Positions 8,521-17,821 of a DNA stretch of 64,000 nucleotides are shown here, in pieces. The number at the start of each line of letters is the position of its first letter. Positions within the stretch are counted from its first letter, which is position 1. The position numbers and the translations under genes are program-made. A model generated the notes under the pieces. That model did no database searches and was not told the origin of the DNA. It saw only the letters and a list, made by a program, of their open reading frames with translations. Source of the stretch: Chitinophaga silvatica (GTDB taxonomy: Bacteria > Bacteroidota > Bacteroidia > Chitinophagales > Chitinophagaceae); assembly GCF_003419895.1 (NCBI RefSeq), contig NZ_QPMM01000008.1, forward strand, positions 105,704 to 169,703, in the 5' to 3' direction.

Positions 8521-9291
8521 ATGAAGACAAAAGAAGAAATTGTAGCTAATTGGTTGCCCCGCTACACAGGAGAAAAATTGGAAAATTTTGGGTCTCACAT
8601 TCTCCTCACGAATTTCAGTAACTATGTTACCATGTTTGCAGAATGGAACAACGTTCAGATTGTTGGTCAGGGCAGACCTATGCAATGTGCAACCGCTGGT
8701 GATATTACCATTATCAATTTTGGAATGGGCAGCCCTGGTGCTGCAACGGTAATGGATCTTTTATCTGCAATTACTCCTAAAGCAGTATTGTTTTTAGGTA
8801 AATGTGGTGGATTGAAGAAGAAAAATCAGATAGGTGATCTGATTCTGCCAATTGCCGCTATCAGAGGAGAAGGAACCAGCAACGATTATTTCCCACCGGA
8901 AGTTCCTGCTTTACCGGCATTTGCTTTACAGAAAGCTATCTCTACTACCATCAGAGACGCTGGTCAGGATTACTGGACCGGTACCTGCTATTCTACCAAC
9001 AGAAGGGTATGGGAACATGATTCCGAATTCAAGCAATATCTTGAAAAAATCAGAGCAATGGCGGTAGATATGGAAACAGCCACGATCTTTTCAGTAGGCT
9101 TTTTCAATAAAATTCCTACAGGCGCATTACTCCTGGTTTCCGACCAGCCAATGGTACCGGAAGGTGTAAAAACGGAAGACAGCGATAAAAAGGTAACTAC
9201 AAAATTTGTAGAGCGTCATCTGAAAATAGGAATAGATTCATTACGCAAACTCATTGAGAGTCACCAAACCGTGAAGCATCTTCGTTTTTAG
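8521..9291 (+). CDS. amn: AMP nucleosidase
   Basis: This enzyme hydrolyses AMP to adenine and ribose 5-phosphate, part of purine salvage. The protein has a nucleoside-phosphorylase fold: phosphate-site GMGSPGAATVMDL (about 71-83), then GKCGGLK near residue 100. A conserved AVDMETATIFSVGF, with the substrate-binding Met-Glu, lies near residue 183. At 256 residues from the ATG at 8521 it matches the short Bacteroidota form. That form lacks the regulatory N-terminal domain of E. coli Amn. The earlier in-frame ATG at 8476 precedes the promoter and is not used. Confidence 0.9.
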   Translation: MKTKEEIVANWLPRYTGEKLENFGSHILLTNFSNYVTMFAEWNNVQIVGQGRPMQCATAGDITIINFGMGSPGAATVMDLLSAITPKAVLFLGKCGGLKKKNQIGDLILPIAAIRGEGTSNDYFPPEVPALPAFALQKAISTTIRDAGQDYWTGTCYSTNRRVWEHDSEFKQYLEKIRAMAVDMETATIFSVGFFNKIPTGALLLVSDQPMVPEGVKTEDSDKKVTTKFVERHLKIGIDSLRKLIESHQTVKHLRF

Positions 9292-9311
9292 ATTTGTTGT
9301 AACTTCCGGGT

Positions 9312-11060
9312 ATGCTTACAAAGCGGGTAGATATCCAAAGCCTGGAAGTTAAATTCCAATCTGGCAACACAACAACAACGGCTGTAAATGAAATTTCCTT
9401 TTCAATAGGGAAAGGGGAAGTGGTGGGCGTCGTCGGTGAATCCGGCTCCGGAAAATCGGTGACAGCTCTATCTTTAATGAGACTGATTAACACTCCTGGT
9501 ACTACAACACGGGGCAATATTCTTTTTCAGAACTCAAATGAGGCTGTAGTTAACCTGGTGCAGCTTTCAGATTCGACCATGCGCTCCTATAGAGGAAAAG
9601 AGCTGAGCATGATCTTTCAGGAGCCAATGACAGCGCTTAACCCCCTGAAAACTTGCGGCTGGCAGGTTGTTGAAGCATTAAGGCAGCATCAGCCAATGGA
9701 CAATTCTGCTGCACGAAGGAAAGTTGAGCTACTTTTCGAACAGGTTAAACTTCCAGATCCTCCATCTATTTTCAAAAGATATCCACATGAATTATCGGGT
9801 GGCCAAAAGCAAAGGGTAATGATTGCGATGGCAATTGCCTGTAATCCGAGCCTTTTAATAGCAGATGAACCAACTACCGCCCTGGATGTAACTGTTCAGA
9901 AAACAGTACTGAATCTCCTGAAGGAGTTACAGCAGCAAATGGATATGAGCGTGATGTTTATAACCCACGATTTAGGCGTAGTAGCGGAAATAGCGGATAA
10001 AGTGGTGGTAATGTATAAGGGAGATATTGTGGAAGCAGGAACAGCTCGGGAAGTATTGTTAAATCCCAGGCATCCTTATACTAAAGGCCTGCTGGCGTGC
10101 AGGCCACCGGTAGACAGGCGGTTATTCCGTCTTCCGGTTACTGCCGATTTTATGGAGATCGACCAGCAGAACAGAATACTCGAAAAAAAGAACAAGATCA
10201 ATGATTTAGTTGATACCTTAACAATACCCCTTTCTACCCTCGAGAATCGGCGGCAACAATTGATTGATACCCCACCAATTTTACAGGTAGAAGGACTGCA
10301 AACCTGGTTTCCGGTGGAGAAATCATTTACCGGTAAGGTAAAAAGATGGATGAAAGCGGTAGATGGAGTGAGTTTTAATATTGCTGCAGGAGAAACAATG
10401 GGATTAGTTGGCGAGTCGGGATGTGGAAAAACTACCTTAGGCCGCTCAATCTTGCGACTTGTAGAACCAACGGGGGGAAGTATTGTTTATAAAGGACAAG
10501 ATATTCGAAGCCTTTCGGCAATAGGAATGCGACATTTGAGAAAGGATATGCAGCTGATATTTCAGGACCCATATGCATCATTGAACCCAAGGCAGGTGGT
10601 AGGAGCGGCTATTCTTGAGCCCATGCAGGTACACGGGCTTTATGGGAACGAAAAGTCTCAGAAGGAGAGGGTAGAGATGCTTTTGGAGAAAGTAAGTTTA
10701 CCAACGTCGTTTTACCAACGTTATCCGCATGAATTATCGGGAGGGCAGCGTCAAAGGATTGTAATAGCCAGGGCTTTGGCAGTTTCTCCTTCCTTTATAG
10801 TGTGTGATGAGTCGGTTGCTGCATTGGATGTGAGTGTACAGGCACAGGTATTAAACCTGCTGATTGGATTGAGGGAGGAATTTGGGTTTACCTGTATTTT
10901 TATTTCTCATGATTTATCGGTTGTTAGGTTTATTAGTGACAGGATGATGGTAATGCAAAAGGGGAAGATTGTGGAACAGGGGTGGGCAGATGACGTTTAT
11001 AATCACCCCAGAGAGACATACACACAACAGTTGATTTCGGCTATTCCTACAATTTTTTAA
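9312..11060 (+). CDS. Double-ATPase ABC transporter protein (oligopeptide/dipeptide type)
   Basis: Two complete ABC ATPase domains are fused in 582 residues. Walker A motifs are GESGSGKS (about 42-49) and GESGCGKT (about 367-374). Signature motifs are LSGGQKQR (about 160) and LSGGQRQR (about 475). Each domain is followed by the HPYTKGLL- or HPRETYTQQL-type tail of Dpp/Opp ATPases. The arrangement corresponds to a DppD-DppF fusion that powers peptide uptake at the inner membrane. Permease and binding-protein genes are not adjacent, so the substrate is open. It starts 20 bases after amn and may share its transcript. Confidence 0.92.
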   Translation: MLTKRVDIQSLEVKFQSGNTTTTAVNEISFSIGKGEVVGVVGESGSGKSVTALSLMRLINTPGTTTRGNILFQNSNEAVVNLVQLSDSTMRSYRGKELSMIFQEPMTALNPLKTCGWQVVEALRQHQPMDNSAARRKVELLFEQVKLPDPPSIFKRYPHELSGGQKQRVMIAMAIACNPSLLIADEPTTALDVTVQKTVLNLLKELQQQMDMSVMFITHDLGVVAEIADKVVVMYKGDIVEAGTAREVLLNPRHPYTKGLLACRPPVDRRLFRLPVTADFMEIDQQNRILEKKNKINDLVDTLTIPLSTLENRRQQLIDTPPILQVEGLQTWFPVEKSFTGKVKRWMKAVDGVSFNIAAGETMGLVGESGCGKTTLGRSILRLVEPTGGSIVYKGQDIRSLSAIGMRHLRKDMQLIFQDPYASLNPRQVVGAAILEPMQVHGLYGNEKSQKERVEMLLEKVSLPTSFYQRYPHELSGGQRQRIVIARALAVSPSFIVCDESVAALDVSVQAQVLNLLIGLREEFGFTCIFISHDLSVVRFISDRMMVMQKGKIVEQGWADDVYNHPRETYTQQLISAIPTIF

Positions 11061-11098
11061 TTTATAAATTATTGATTAATAATATTTTTATATCATAT

Positions 11099-11130
11099 TT
11101 TGATGGTATGAATATTAATTGGTAATTTTG
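11099..11130 (+). promoter_or_regulatory. Promoter of queA
   Basis: TTTG at 11099-11102 and TAATTTTG at 11123-11130, spaced 20 bases, match the Bacteroidota consensus exactly. The in-frame TTG at 11119 lies inside the promoter, so translation must begin at the ATG at 11164. Confidence 0.8.
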
Positions 11131-11163
11131 CACACTCTAAAAATTTCTTATTCATACCGTAAT

Positions 11164-12213
11164 ATGAAACTATCACAGTTCAAATTCGATCTTCCTTTAA
11201 ATCTGATCGCGCAGCACCCTTCTAAGACAAGAGATGAATCACGCTTAATGGTGGTAAATCGCACTACTGGAAAAATTGAACACAAAGTATTTAAAGATAT
11301 CCTGGGTTATTTCAACGACAAGGATGTAATGATTGTGAACAATACCAAAGTATTTCCAGCAAGGTTGTATGGCCGCAAGGAGAAAACAGGAGCAAAAATT
11401 GAAGTATTCCTGCTGCGTGAGCTTAACAAGCAAAACCGCCTGTGGGATGTAATTGTTGACCCAGCCCGTAAAATCCGCGTGGGTAACAAATTATACTTTG
11501 GAGATGATGAAACACTTGTAGCTGAAGTTATCGATAATACTACCTCCAGAGGTCGTACTATCCGTTTCCTTTTTGAAGGAAATGATGATGAGTTCAAACA
11601 AGTATTGGATCAACTGGGAGAAACTCCTTTGCCAAAGTATATCAAGCGTAAGCCTGAAGAAGAGGATAAGGAGCGTTATCAGACTGTTTACGCAAAGTAT
11701 GAAGGAGCAGTTGCTGCACCTACAGCAGGTTTACACTTTAGCCGGGAGCTGATCAAAAGATTAGAAATCAAGGGTGTAAGATTTGCCGAAGTTACTTTGC
11801 ATACTGGTTTGGGTACATTCCGTCCTATTGAAGTGGAAGATCTGAGCAAACATAAAATGGATGCTGAGTATTTCCACATCGAGGAACACGCTGTTAAGAT
11901 TGTAAATAAGGCGAAAGAAGAAAACCGCCGTATTTGCGCTATCGGTACTACTTCTGTAAGAGCAGTTGAATCTTCTGTTACAGCACAGAATCATTTAAAG
12001 GCAGCTGAAGGATGGACTAATATGTTCATTCACCCGCCATATGATTTTGCTATTCCTAATTCACTGGTAACTAACTTCCACTTGCCAAAAACAAGCTTGC
12101 TGATTATGACTTGCGCTTTTGCTGGTTATGATCTGATCATGGAAGCATACCAACAAGCTATCAAAGAAAAATATCGCTTCTTCAGCTATGGCGATGCTAT
12201 GCTGATTATCTGA
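11164..12213 (+). CDS. queA: tRNA preQ1(34) S-adenosylmethionine ribosyltransferase-isomerase
   Basis: QueA transfers the ribosyl part of SAM to preQ1 in tRNA, giving epoxyqueuosine. Family segments are present: FDLPLNLIAQHP (about 7-18), the TPLPKYIKR region near residue 153, AAPTAGLHFS near residue 182, and THFHLPKTSLLIM-like NFHLPKTSLLIM near residue 307. From the ATG at 11164 the length is 349 residues, normal for the family. A terminator follows before ispD, so it is transcribed alone. Confidence 0.96.
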   Translation: MKLSQFKFDLPLNLIAQHPSKTRDESRLMVVNRTTGKIEHKVFKDILGYFNDKDVMIVNNTKVFPARLYGRKEKTGAKIEVFLLRELNKQNRLWDVIVDPARKIRVGNKLYFGDDETLVAEVIDNTTSRGRTIRFLFEGNDDEFKQVLDQLGETPLPKYIKRKPEEEDKERYQTVYAKYEGAVAAPTAGLHFSRELIKRLEIKGVRFAEVTLHTGLGTFRPIEVEDLSKHKMDAEYFHIEEHAVKIVNKAKEENRRICAIGTTSVRAVESSVTAQNHLKAAEGWTNMFIHPPYDFAIPNSLVTNFHLPKTSLLIMTCAFAGYDLIMEAYQQAIKEKYRFFSYGDAMLII

Positions 12214-12235
12214 TAAGAATTAGTTAGTTGTTTGA

Positions 12236-12284
12236 ATACGGATTTGAGGGCTGAAATTTCTACCCGCAAATCCGTATTTTTTTT
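12236..12284 (+). terminator. Intrinsic terminator of queA
   Basis: ATACGGATTTG pairs with CAAATCCGTAT, followed by eight Ts. It ends only seven bases before the ATG of ispD, so ispD is either transcribed by read-through or from a promoter overlapping this hairpin. Confidence 0.88.
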
Positions 12285-12290
12285 AAAAAT

Positions 12291-12962
12291 ATGGAATACA
12301 GAAAAGTAGCCATTATTGTTGCTGGCGGATCTGGTACCCGCATGCAGAGTACAGTTCCTAAACAATTTTTAGAACTCGCCGGCAAGCCTGTTTTATTGCA
12401 TACTATTAATGCATTTGCAGCGGCATACCACGACATGGAGATAGTTTTGGTAGTACCTACTGCCCACTTTACCTATGTAAATACACTCCTGAAAGATTTT
12501 CCTTCCTTATCCAAAATAACTATAGTTGGCGGAGGAGAAACTCGTTTTCACTCAGTAAAGAATGGCTTACAGCATGCACAGAATGCAGTAGTATTTGTTC
12601 ATGATGGAGTAAGACCGCTGGTTTCCGTTTCGTTGATCCGTCGCTGTTATGAAGCTACTCTCCTGCATGGTAGCGCTATTCCTGTGATTGATATGAAAGA
12701 CAGCCTTCGGGAAGTTGCTGGCGATACCAATAAGGCAGTAGACAGAGATAAGTATAAGATTATACAAACCCCTCAAACCTTTTTATCCGACCTTCTGATA
12801 CAAGCATTCGAACTTCCCTACGATCCATTATTCACAGATGAAGCCACAGTAGTAGAACGACTGGGTAATCCGGTTCATTTGGTACAGGGCGAGGAGTCTA
12901 ATATCAAAATAACCAAGCCGCTGGACCTTACAATTGCAGCAGCTTTGTTGCAGGAACAATAA
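12291..12962 (+). CDS. ispD: 2-C-methyl-D-erythritol 4-phosphate cytidylyltransferase
   Basis: IspD makes CDP-methylerythritol in the non-mevalonate isoprenoid pathway. The nucleotide-binding loop AGGSGTRMQSTVPKQF is at about residues 11-26, VHDGVRPLV near residue 103, and the FTDEATVVE motif near residue 183. The 223-residue length is normal. It begins seven bases after the queA terminator. Confidence 0.95.
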   Translation: MEYRKVAIIVAGGSGTRMQSTVPKQFLELAGKPVLLHTINAFAAAYHDMEIVLVVPTAHFTYVNTLLKDFPSLSKITIVGGGETRFHSVKNGLQHAQNAVVFVHDGVRPLVSVSLIRRCYEATLLHGSAIPVIDMKDSLREVAGDTNKAVDRDKYKIIQTPQTFLSDLLIQAFELPYDPLFTDEATVVERLGNPVHLVQGEESNIKITKPLDLTIAAALLQEQ

Positions 12963-13111
12963 GGTTTTGATGCATCCGTTTTAAATTAGCCGTTTCCGTT
13001 CAAAAATATATTGTAAACCCGATTGAATTGATTTTGCTGTATAGGTTAGTGATATGAAAAGATCACTGTTACATTATATAGCTGGTTTAATTGAATCATT
13101 CAGATAAATTA

Positions 13112-13441
13112 CTAATGATATTGTAAGCCTGCCTGAACTGCTTTAGCTGTATCGGCAAATGGAACCAGTGCATATGCTCTTCTGCCGGTAAGTGTATCGC
13201 AGTTGTTGGAATTGAGGATGGTATGTGAAATGGTATCTCCGGAAATTCCGGCTGTTTCAAATTGTATTTTGTTTGCGACCAGCCAGTAGCGGATAGTTGA
13301 AGAGGTAGTGGTATCTGCCTTACCCCAGGGATTATCACATAATTTTTCCTGACGGAACATATAGGCAGCAGTGGAAGGAGGATCTTTAAAACATGACGAT
13401 AAAAAAATAACCGTTGCAAGCACTAAAAAACAATATTTCAT
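13112..13441 (-). CDS. Small hypothetical lipoprotein
   Basis: The 109-residue protein starts with a short lipoprotein signal (MKYCFLVLATVIFLSSCFKD), with the lipobox cysteine at residue 17. The rest is polar with three further cysteines or Cys-containing segments (KLCDNPWG, NNCDTLTG) and no recognised domain. It is expected in the outer or inner membrane as a lipid-anchored protein. An overlapping reading frame in another phase (13096-13419) has no signal peptide and looks like a shadow. Confidence 0.65.
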   Translation of the reverse strand: MKYCFLVLATVIFLSSCFKDPPSTAAYMFRQEKLCDNPWGKADTTTSSTIRYWLVANKIQFETAGISGDTISHTILNSNNCDTLTGRRAYALVPFADTAKAVQAGLQYH

Positions 13442-13494
13442 AGAATGAATTTTTGTTTTAAACGAACTGACAACGGTTTATGTTACAACGCTTC

Positions 13495-14478
13495 CTATTT
13501 ATTGGCAGCGGTTTCCAGTAATCCTTTATTGATTTTGGCCAGAATCTGATGTGCTACATCCATTGCCTGTAAACCATCAATTGCATTAACTGCAACAGGT
13601 TTATTCAGGAGGATACTATCACGGAAAAGTTCAAGTTCCATTCTGATGGCATTAGACTGTTTGATTTCCGGATTGGCAATTGCAATTGTCTTTTTACCAC
13701 TATTGGTATCAATATCCAGCGAAAACAATCCTTCGTCTGCTTCCGTTTTAAGTTTAATAATTTCAGTCTTTTTATCGAGGAAATCGATGCCTATGTATGC
13801 GTCTTTCTGGAATAAACGCATCTTACGCATTTTCTTAAGAGAGATACGACTTGAAGTTAAATTAGCTACACAGCCATTATGGAATTCGATCCGTACATTG
13901 GCAATATCCGGGGTATCGCTCATAACAGCTACACCACTGGCCGAAATTCGGTTTACAGTAGATTTTACAATGCTCAGCACAATATCAATATCATGGATCA
14001 TCAGATCCAGGATAACGCTTACATCTGTGCCTCGTGGATTGAACTCTGCTAACCTGTGTACTTCTATGAACATTGGTTTCAAATCATACCCTTGTAGCGC
14101 TAAATAAGCAGGATTGAAACGCTCTACGTGACCTACCTGGAATTTGATATTTGCTTCATCCACTAGTTTCACCAGTGTTTTAGCTTCATCCATAGTATTG
14201 GTCATTGGCTTCTCTACGAAAATATGCTTGCCATTTCTGATGGCCAGTTCGCAGAGTTTAAAGTGTTGAGTGGTAGGAGCTACTATATCAACCGCATCTA
14301 CCACCTGAATCAGCTCTTCCGGAGAGTTATATCTTGGAATATTATATTGAGCAATACTGGCAGCATTGGCTTCGCCTGGATCAAAGAAGCCAACTACTTC
14401 AACATCTTTCATAGTAGCCAGCTGGGAGAGGTGTATCTTACCTAAATGTCCTACGCCGAAGAGTCCTATTTTGAGCAT
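13495..14478 (-). CDS. Gfo/Idh/MocA family oxidoreductase
   Basis: The N-terminal Rossmann fold begins KIGLFGVGHLGKIHL (about 3-17). The EKPMT motif with the conserved lysine is at about residue 93. The C-terminal alpha/beta domain (about 125-327) is typical of sugar or inositol NAD(P)-dependent dehydrogenases. The substrate cannot be derived from sequence; neighbours are not sugar genes. The length of 327 residues is normal. It ends 53 bases before the lipoprotein gene on the same strand. Confidence 0.87.
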   Translation of the reverse strand: MLKIGLFGVGHLGKIHLSQLATMKDVEVVGFFDPGEANAASIAQYNIPRYNSPEELIQVVDAVDIVAPTTQHFKLCELAIRNGKHIFVEKPMTNTMDEAKTLVKLVDEANIKFQVGHVERFNPAYLALQGYDLKPMFIEVHRLAEFNPRGTDVSVILDLMIHDIDIVLSIVKSTVNRISASGVAVMSDTPDIANVRIEFHNGCVANLTSSRISLKKMRKMRLFQKDAYIGIDFLDKKTEIIKLKTEADEGLFSLDIDTNSGKKTIAIANPEIKQSNAIRMELELFRDSILLNKPVAVNAIDGLQAMDVAHQILAKINKGLLETAANK

Positions 14479-14586
14479 ACGTATTTGAATAATTATCTGC
14501 GAAAGTAAATAGAAATACGGATTTTAGGATTACGTATTTAAGTATTTGTTCATTCAAGTATTTGCATAATCTCCTATCTTATAAAA

Positions 14587-15294
14587 TTATAACATACCTT
14601 CTTCAGCAAGACTTAAATAGCCAGTTTCTCCTACAATTATGTGATCTATTAATAGAATATCGAATATTTGCCCCATTTCTTTCATCCGACGTGTTACCAG
14701 GATATCGGACTGGCTGGGTTTCAGGTTGCCTGAAGGATGGTTATGGCAAAGTAGAATTTTTGTTGCATTATTGATGATAGCCTCTTTAAAAATTAGTCTT
14801 CCATCTACAACTGTACTGCTTATACCTCCATTACTGACTCTTTTATGAGCCAGAACTTTGTTGGCATGATTTAGAAACAGAACATAAAAGATTTCATAGG
14901 GGTAATCTGCAAGGATAGGCTTTAAAAACAATGCGGCAGCTGCCCCGCTGCTGATCACAGTTTTCTTGTGGATATATCCTGCCTGCCTCCTTCTGGCCAA
15001 TTCCATGGCGGCTAATATAGTTATAGCTTTGGCTTCTCCAATTCCTCTAAGCGAGCTTAACTGGCTGGCACTGATTTTTCCCAATTCAGAGAGGTTATTA
15101 TGAGCGAGCTGAAGAATTTCTTTGGCCAAATCTAAGGCTGTTTTTTGCTTATGGCCGGTTTGAATTAAAATTGCTAATAATTCGGCATCACTTAGCGATG
15201 ATGCGCCAATATTGATTAATTTTTCTCTTGGCTTATCATCTTCTGCCCAGGAGGAAATGGGCAAATGAGAGGTTGGGTATACGTTAACAAACAT
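14587..15294 (-). CDS. radC: RadC family JAB-domain protein
   Basis: The N-terminal helix-hairpin-helix region (about 30-100, with SSLRGIGEAKAI) is followed by a JAB/MPN domain. Its metal motif is HNHPSGNLKPSQSD, giving His184, His186 and Asp197. The length of 235 residues is usual. Despite the name DNA repair protein RadC, the cellular role of the family is not settled. The gene stands alone between the oxidoreductase and prs. Confidence 0.92.
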   Translation of the reverse strand: MFVNVYPTSHLPISSWAEDDKPREKLINIGASSLSDAELLAILIQTGHKQKTALDLAKEILQLAHNNLSELGKISASQLSSLRGIGEAKAITILAAMELARRRQAGYIHKKTVISSGAAAALFLKPILADYPYEIFYVLFLNHANKVLAHKRVSNGGISSTVVDGRLIFKEAIINNATKILLCHNHPSGNLKPSQSDILVTRRMKEMGQIFDILLIDHIIVGETGYLSLAEEGML

Positions 15295-15468
15295 GGCAAT
15301 CTATTTAACCAAATTTATTAAATTTATTATGAATTGTGTACAGCCTCCGCTGAATTTTTCTCTCATTAACATTTATATAACATAATGATTATAAGTATTA
15401 TATAGATGTGGTTTATATATTATATTTTTTTAGTTATAAAAAAATCAGGCTGGTACACCCAAAAATCA

Positions 15469-15476
15469 TAGTTTTG
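15469..15476 (+). promoter_or_regulatory. -7 element before prs
   Basis: TAGTTTTG at 15469-15476 matches TAnnTTTG and lies 26 bases before the ATG at 15503. A convincing -33 TTTG was not found. The preceding 150 bases are very AT-rich. Confidence 0.55.
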
Positions 15477-15502
15477 CAACCTCTTTTCCACTAGTATCTA
15501 GT

Positions 15503-16468
15503 ATGCAACCTTCAGTAAAAATTTTTACAGGCAACAGTAATCCGGCACTAGCCGAAAAAATTGCCAAAAAGTACGGTAAAGGGCTTCAGGGAGGCCTTGG
15601 TAAAGTTAAAATCCAAAAATTCAGTGACGGTGAGATCCAACCAGTTTTCCTGGAAAGTATCCGTGGTGATTATGTTTTCCTGATCCAGGGAACCAGTGCA
15701 CCTTCTGACAATTTATTGGAGTTGCTTCTGATGATTGATGCTGCTAAAAGGGCTTCAGCCGGTTATATTACCGCGGTAATTCCTTATTTCGGCTATGCTC
15801 GTCAGGATAGAAAAGACAAGCCTCGTGTGGCCATTGGATCTAAGCTGGTAGCAAATCTGCTGACCTCGGCAGGTGCTAACAGGGTAATTACAATGGATTT
15901 ACACGCCCCTCAGATTCAGGGCTTCTTCGATATCCCGGTAGATCACCTGGATAGCTCAGCTATTTTTATTCCTTATATAGAGAATTTAAAGCTGGAAAAT
16001 CTTACCTTTGCATCCCCCGACGTTGGAAGTACAAACCGGGTAAGGGAAGTGGCTTCCTACTTCAATGCCGAAATGGTAATCTGCGATAAGCACCGTAAAC
16101 GTGCCAATGAAATTGCATCCATGGTGGTAATTGGAGATGTAAAGGACAGGGATATTGTGCTCATTGACGATATATGCGATACTGCCGGTACTTTATCAAA
16201 AGCAGCAAATCTTTTGAAAGAAAAAGGCGCCAGAAGTGTCAGAGCTTTTTGTACGCACCCCGTTTTCAGCGGTAATGCCTACGAAAATATCAATAACTCA
16301 GTTTTAGAAGAAATCGTGGTTTGTGATACCATTCCACTGAAGCCTGGAGCTCCTTCTAAAATTAAAGTGATTACTGTAGCCGAATTATTCGCAGTAGCCA
16401 TTCGCAATATGCACGAGAATAAGTCTATCACGAATCTGTTTATTCACAGCCATCGCAGACAAGACTAA
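15503..16468 (+). CDS. prs: Ribose-phosphate pyrophosphokinase
   Basis: This enzyme makes PRPP from ribose 5-phosphate and ATP for nucleotide, histidine and tryptophan synthesis. Family motifs are KFSDGEIQ near residue 39, YFGYARQDRK near residue 95, MDLHAPQIQGFF near residue 130, and the PRPP loop DIVLIDDICDTAGTL near residue 217. The 321-residue length is normal. It lies 38 bases before rplY, a frequent bacterial pair. Confidence 0.96.
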   Translation: MQPSVKIFTGNSNPALAEKIAKKYGKGLQGGLGKVKIQKFSDGEIQPVFLESIRGDYVFLIQGTSAPSDNLLELLLMIDAAKRASAGYITAVIPYFGYARQDRKDKPRVAIGSKLVANLLTSAGANRVITMDLHAPQIQGFFDIPVDHLDSSAIFIPYIENLKLENLTFASPDVGSTNRVREVASYFNAEMVICDKHRKRANEIASMVVIGDVKDRDIVLIDDICDTAGTLSKAANLLKEKGARSVRAFCTHPVFSGNAYENINNSVLEEIVVCDTIPLKPGAPSKIKVITVAELFAVAIRNMHENKSITNLFIHSHRRQD

Positions 16469-16506
16469 AGAACGTATTTTTTTAATCAATATAAATTGTC
16501 TAAACA

Positions 16507-17097
16507 ATGAAAACAATAACCATCGAAGGACAACTCAGGAGCGAATTCGGTAAAAAAGCCACCCGCCAGCTTCGTTCTGAGGAACAAGTGCCTTGCGTTA
16601 TTTACGGGGGTGCAGAAACTGTAAATTTTTCAGCTCCTGCTAAAGCATTCAAATCCCTGGTTTACACTGCCGATTTCCAAATCGCTGAAATTAAACTGGG
16701 TAACAAAACTTACAGAGGCGTATTGAAAGACCTGCAATTCGACGTAGTAACAGATGAGCTGTCTCACGTTGATTTCATGGAACTGGTAGAGGACAAAACA
16801 GTTAACGTTACTTTGCCAATTAAACTGGTTGGTCAATCCGTTGGTGTTAAAGCTGGTGGTAAACTGGTTAGCAAACTGAAAGCTTTGAAAGTGAAAGCTT
16901 TACCTAAAGACCTGGTTGAGAATATCGAAGTAAACATCGAAAACCTGGAACTGAACAGTAACATCCGCGTTGAAGACGTGAAGATCGCTGGTATCGAAAT
17001 CACCAACTCTCCACGTATTCCTATCGCTTCTGTTGTAATGACTCGTCAATTACGTCAGGAAGAAGCTACCGCTGAAAAAGACGCTAAAAAGAAATAA
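16507..17097 (+). CDS. rplY: 50S ribosomal protein L25 / general stress protein Ctc
   Basis: The protein binds 5S rRNA. It has the long two-domain CTC/TL5 form. The N-terminal beta-barrel (about 1-95, RSEFGKKATRQLRSEEQVPCVIYGG) is followed by a C-terminal beta domain (about 96-180) and a Lys-rich tail. The 196-residue length fits. It probably shares the prs transcript, which ends at the hairpin at 17120. Confidence 0.95.
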   Translation: MKTITIEGQLRSEFGKKATRQLRSEEQVPCVIYGGAETVNFSAPAKAFKSLVYTADFQIAEIKLGNKTYRGVLKDLQFDVVTDELSHVDFMELVEDKTVNVTLPIKLVGQSVGVKAGGKLVSKLKALKVKALPKDLVENIEVNIENLELNSNIRVEDVKIAGIEITNSPRIPIASVVMTRQLRQEEATAEKDAKKK

Positions 17098-17119
17098 TTT
17101 TTAGAAATATTTTTCCAGA

Positions 17120-17150
17120 AAGCCTCTCTATTTTTAGAGAGGCTTTTTAA
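17120..17150 (+). terminator. Intrinsic terminator of prs-rplY
   Basis: AAGCCTCTCT pairs with AGAGAGGCTT, followed by a T-run. It is 22 bases after the rplY stop. Confidence 0.88.
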
Positions 17151-17184
17151 TTTTGATACATCGCGTTACAATGCGCTATTATTG
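17151..17184 (+). promoter_or_regulatory. Probable promoter of pth
   Basis: TTTTG at 17151-17155 and TATTATTG at 17177-17184 are spaced 21 bases. The -7 box has one mismatch to TAnnTTTG. It directly follows the rplY terminator and lies 22 bases before the pth ATG. Confidence 0.5.
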
Positions 17185-17206
17185 CATTTTTATATAATCA
17201 GATAAC

Positions 17207-17785
17207 ATGAAATACCTGATAGCCGGCCTGGGAAATATCGGAGAAGAATATAAGCATACAAGACACAATATCGGATTTGATGTAGTAGATGCTTTTGCTG
17301 CCAGGCATAATGCAGTGTTTCAGAACGATAGACTGGCCGATGTAGCTGAGTGCAAATGGAAAGGCAAAACGTTTATAATTATTAAGCCTACCACTTTCAT
17401 GAACTTAAGTGGCAGAGCAATCAAATATTGGATGGATAAAGAAAAGATCACAATAGAAAACCTATTGGTGATCCTGGACGATCTGGCTTTACCCCTCGAT
17501 GTGCTGCGTTTAAGACCCGGAGGTAGCGATGCTGGTCATAATGGCCTGAAAAGTATTCAGGAATCTCTTGGCAGCAATCAATATCCCCGCCTGAGATTCG
17601 GCGTTGGAAATCAATATCCGAAAGGCCGGCAGGTAGACTTTGTACTCGGAAAATGGAAAAATACTGAAGAACCTGTGGTTCAGGAAAAAATTGAAAAAAG
17701 TGCAGATATCATAGAAAGTTTCGCTACTATTGGAATCGCCAGAACCATGAATGAATACAACAAACTTACTTTTCCCGGTAAATAA
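17207..17785 (+). CDS. pth: Peptidyl-tRNA hydrolase
   Basis: Pth releases peptides from peptidyl-tRNAs that drop off ribosomes. Catalytic residues are visible: Asn10 in GLGNIG, His20 in TRHNIGF, and the Asp of LDDLALPL near residue 93. The GGSDAGHNGLKSI segment lies near residue 106. The length is 192 residues. The FAH-family gene follows after 36 bases in the same direction. Confidence 0.95.
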   Translation: MKYLIAGLGNIGEEYKHTRHNIGFDVVDAFAARHNAVFQNDRLADVAECKWKGKTFIIIKPTTFMNLSGRAIKYWMDKEKITIENLLVILDDLALPLDVLRLRPGGSDAGHNGLKSIQESLGSNQYPRLRFGVGNQYPKGRQVDFVLGKWKNTEEPVVQEKIEKSADIIESFATIGIARTMNEYNKLTFPGK

Positions 17786-17821
17786 GGAGCTATTACTTTT
17801 TCAACTTTAAAATAACACTTT

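Noticed and set aside
11119..11163. Upstream start for queA
   Set aside because: The TTG lies inside an exact promoter; the protein family begins at the ATG at 11164.
13096..13419. Minus-strand frame of 107 codons
   Set aside because: It overlaps the lipoprotein gene in another phase and lacks the signal peptide.
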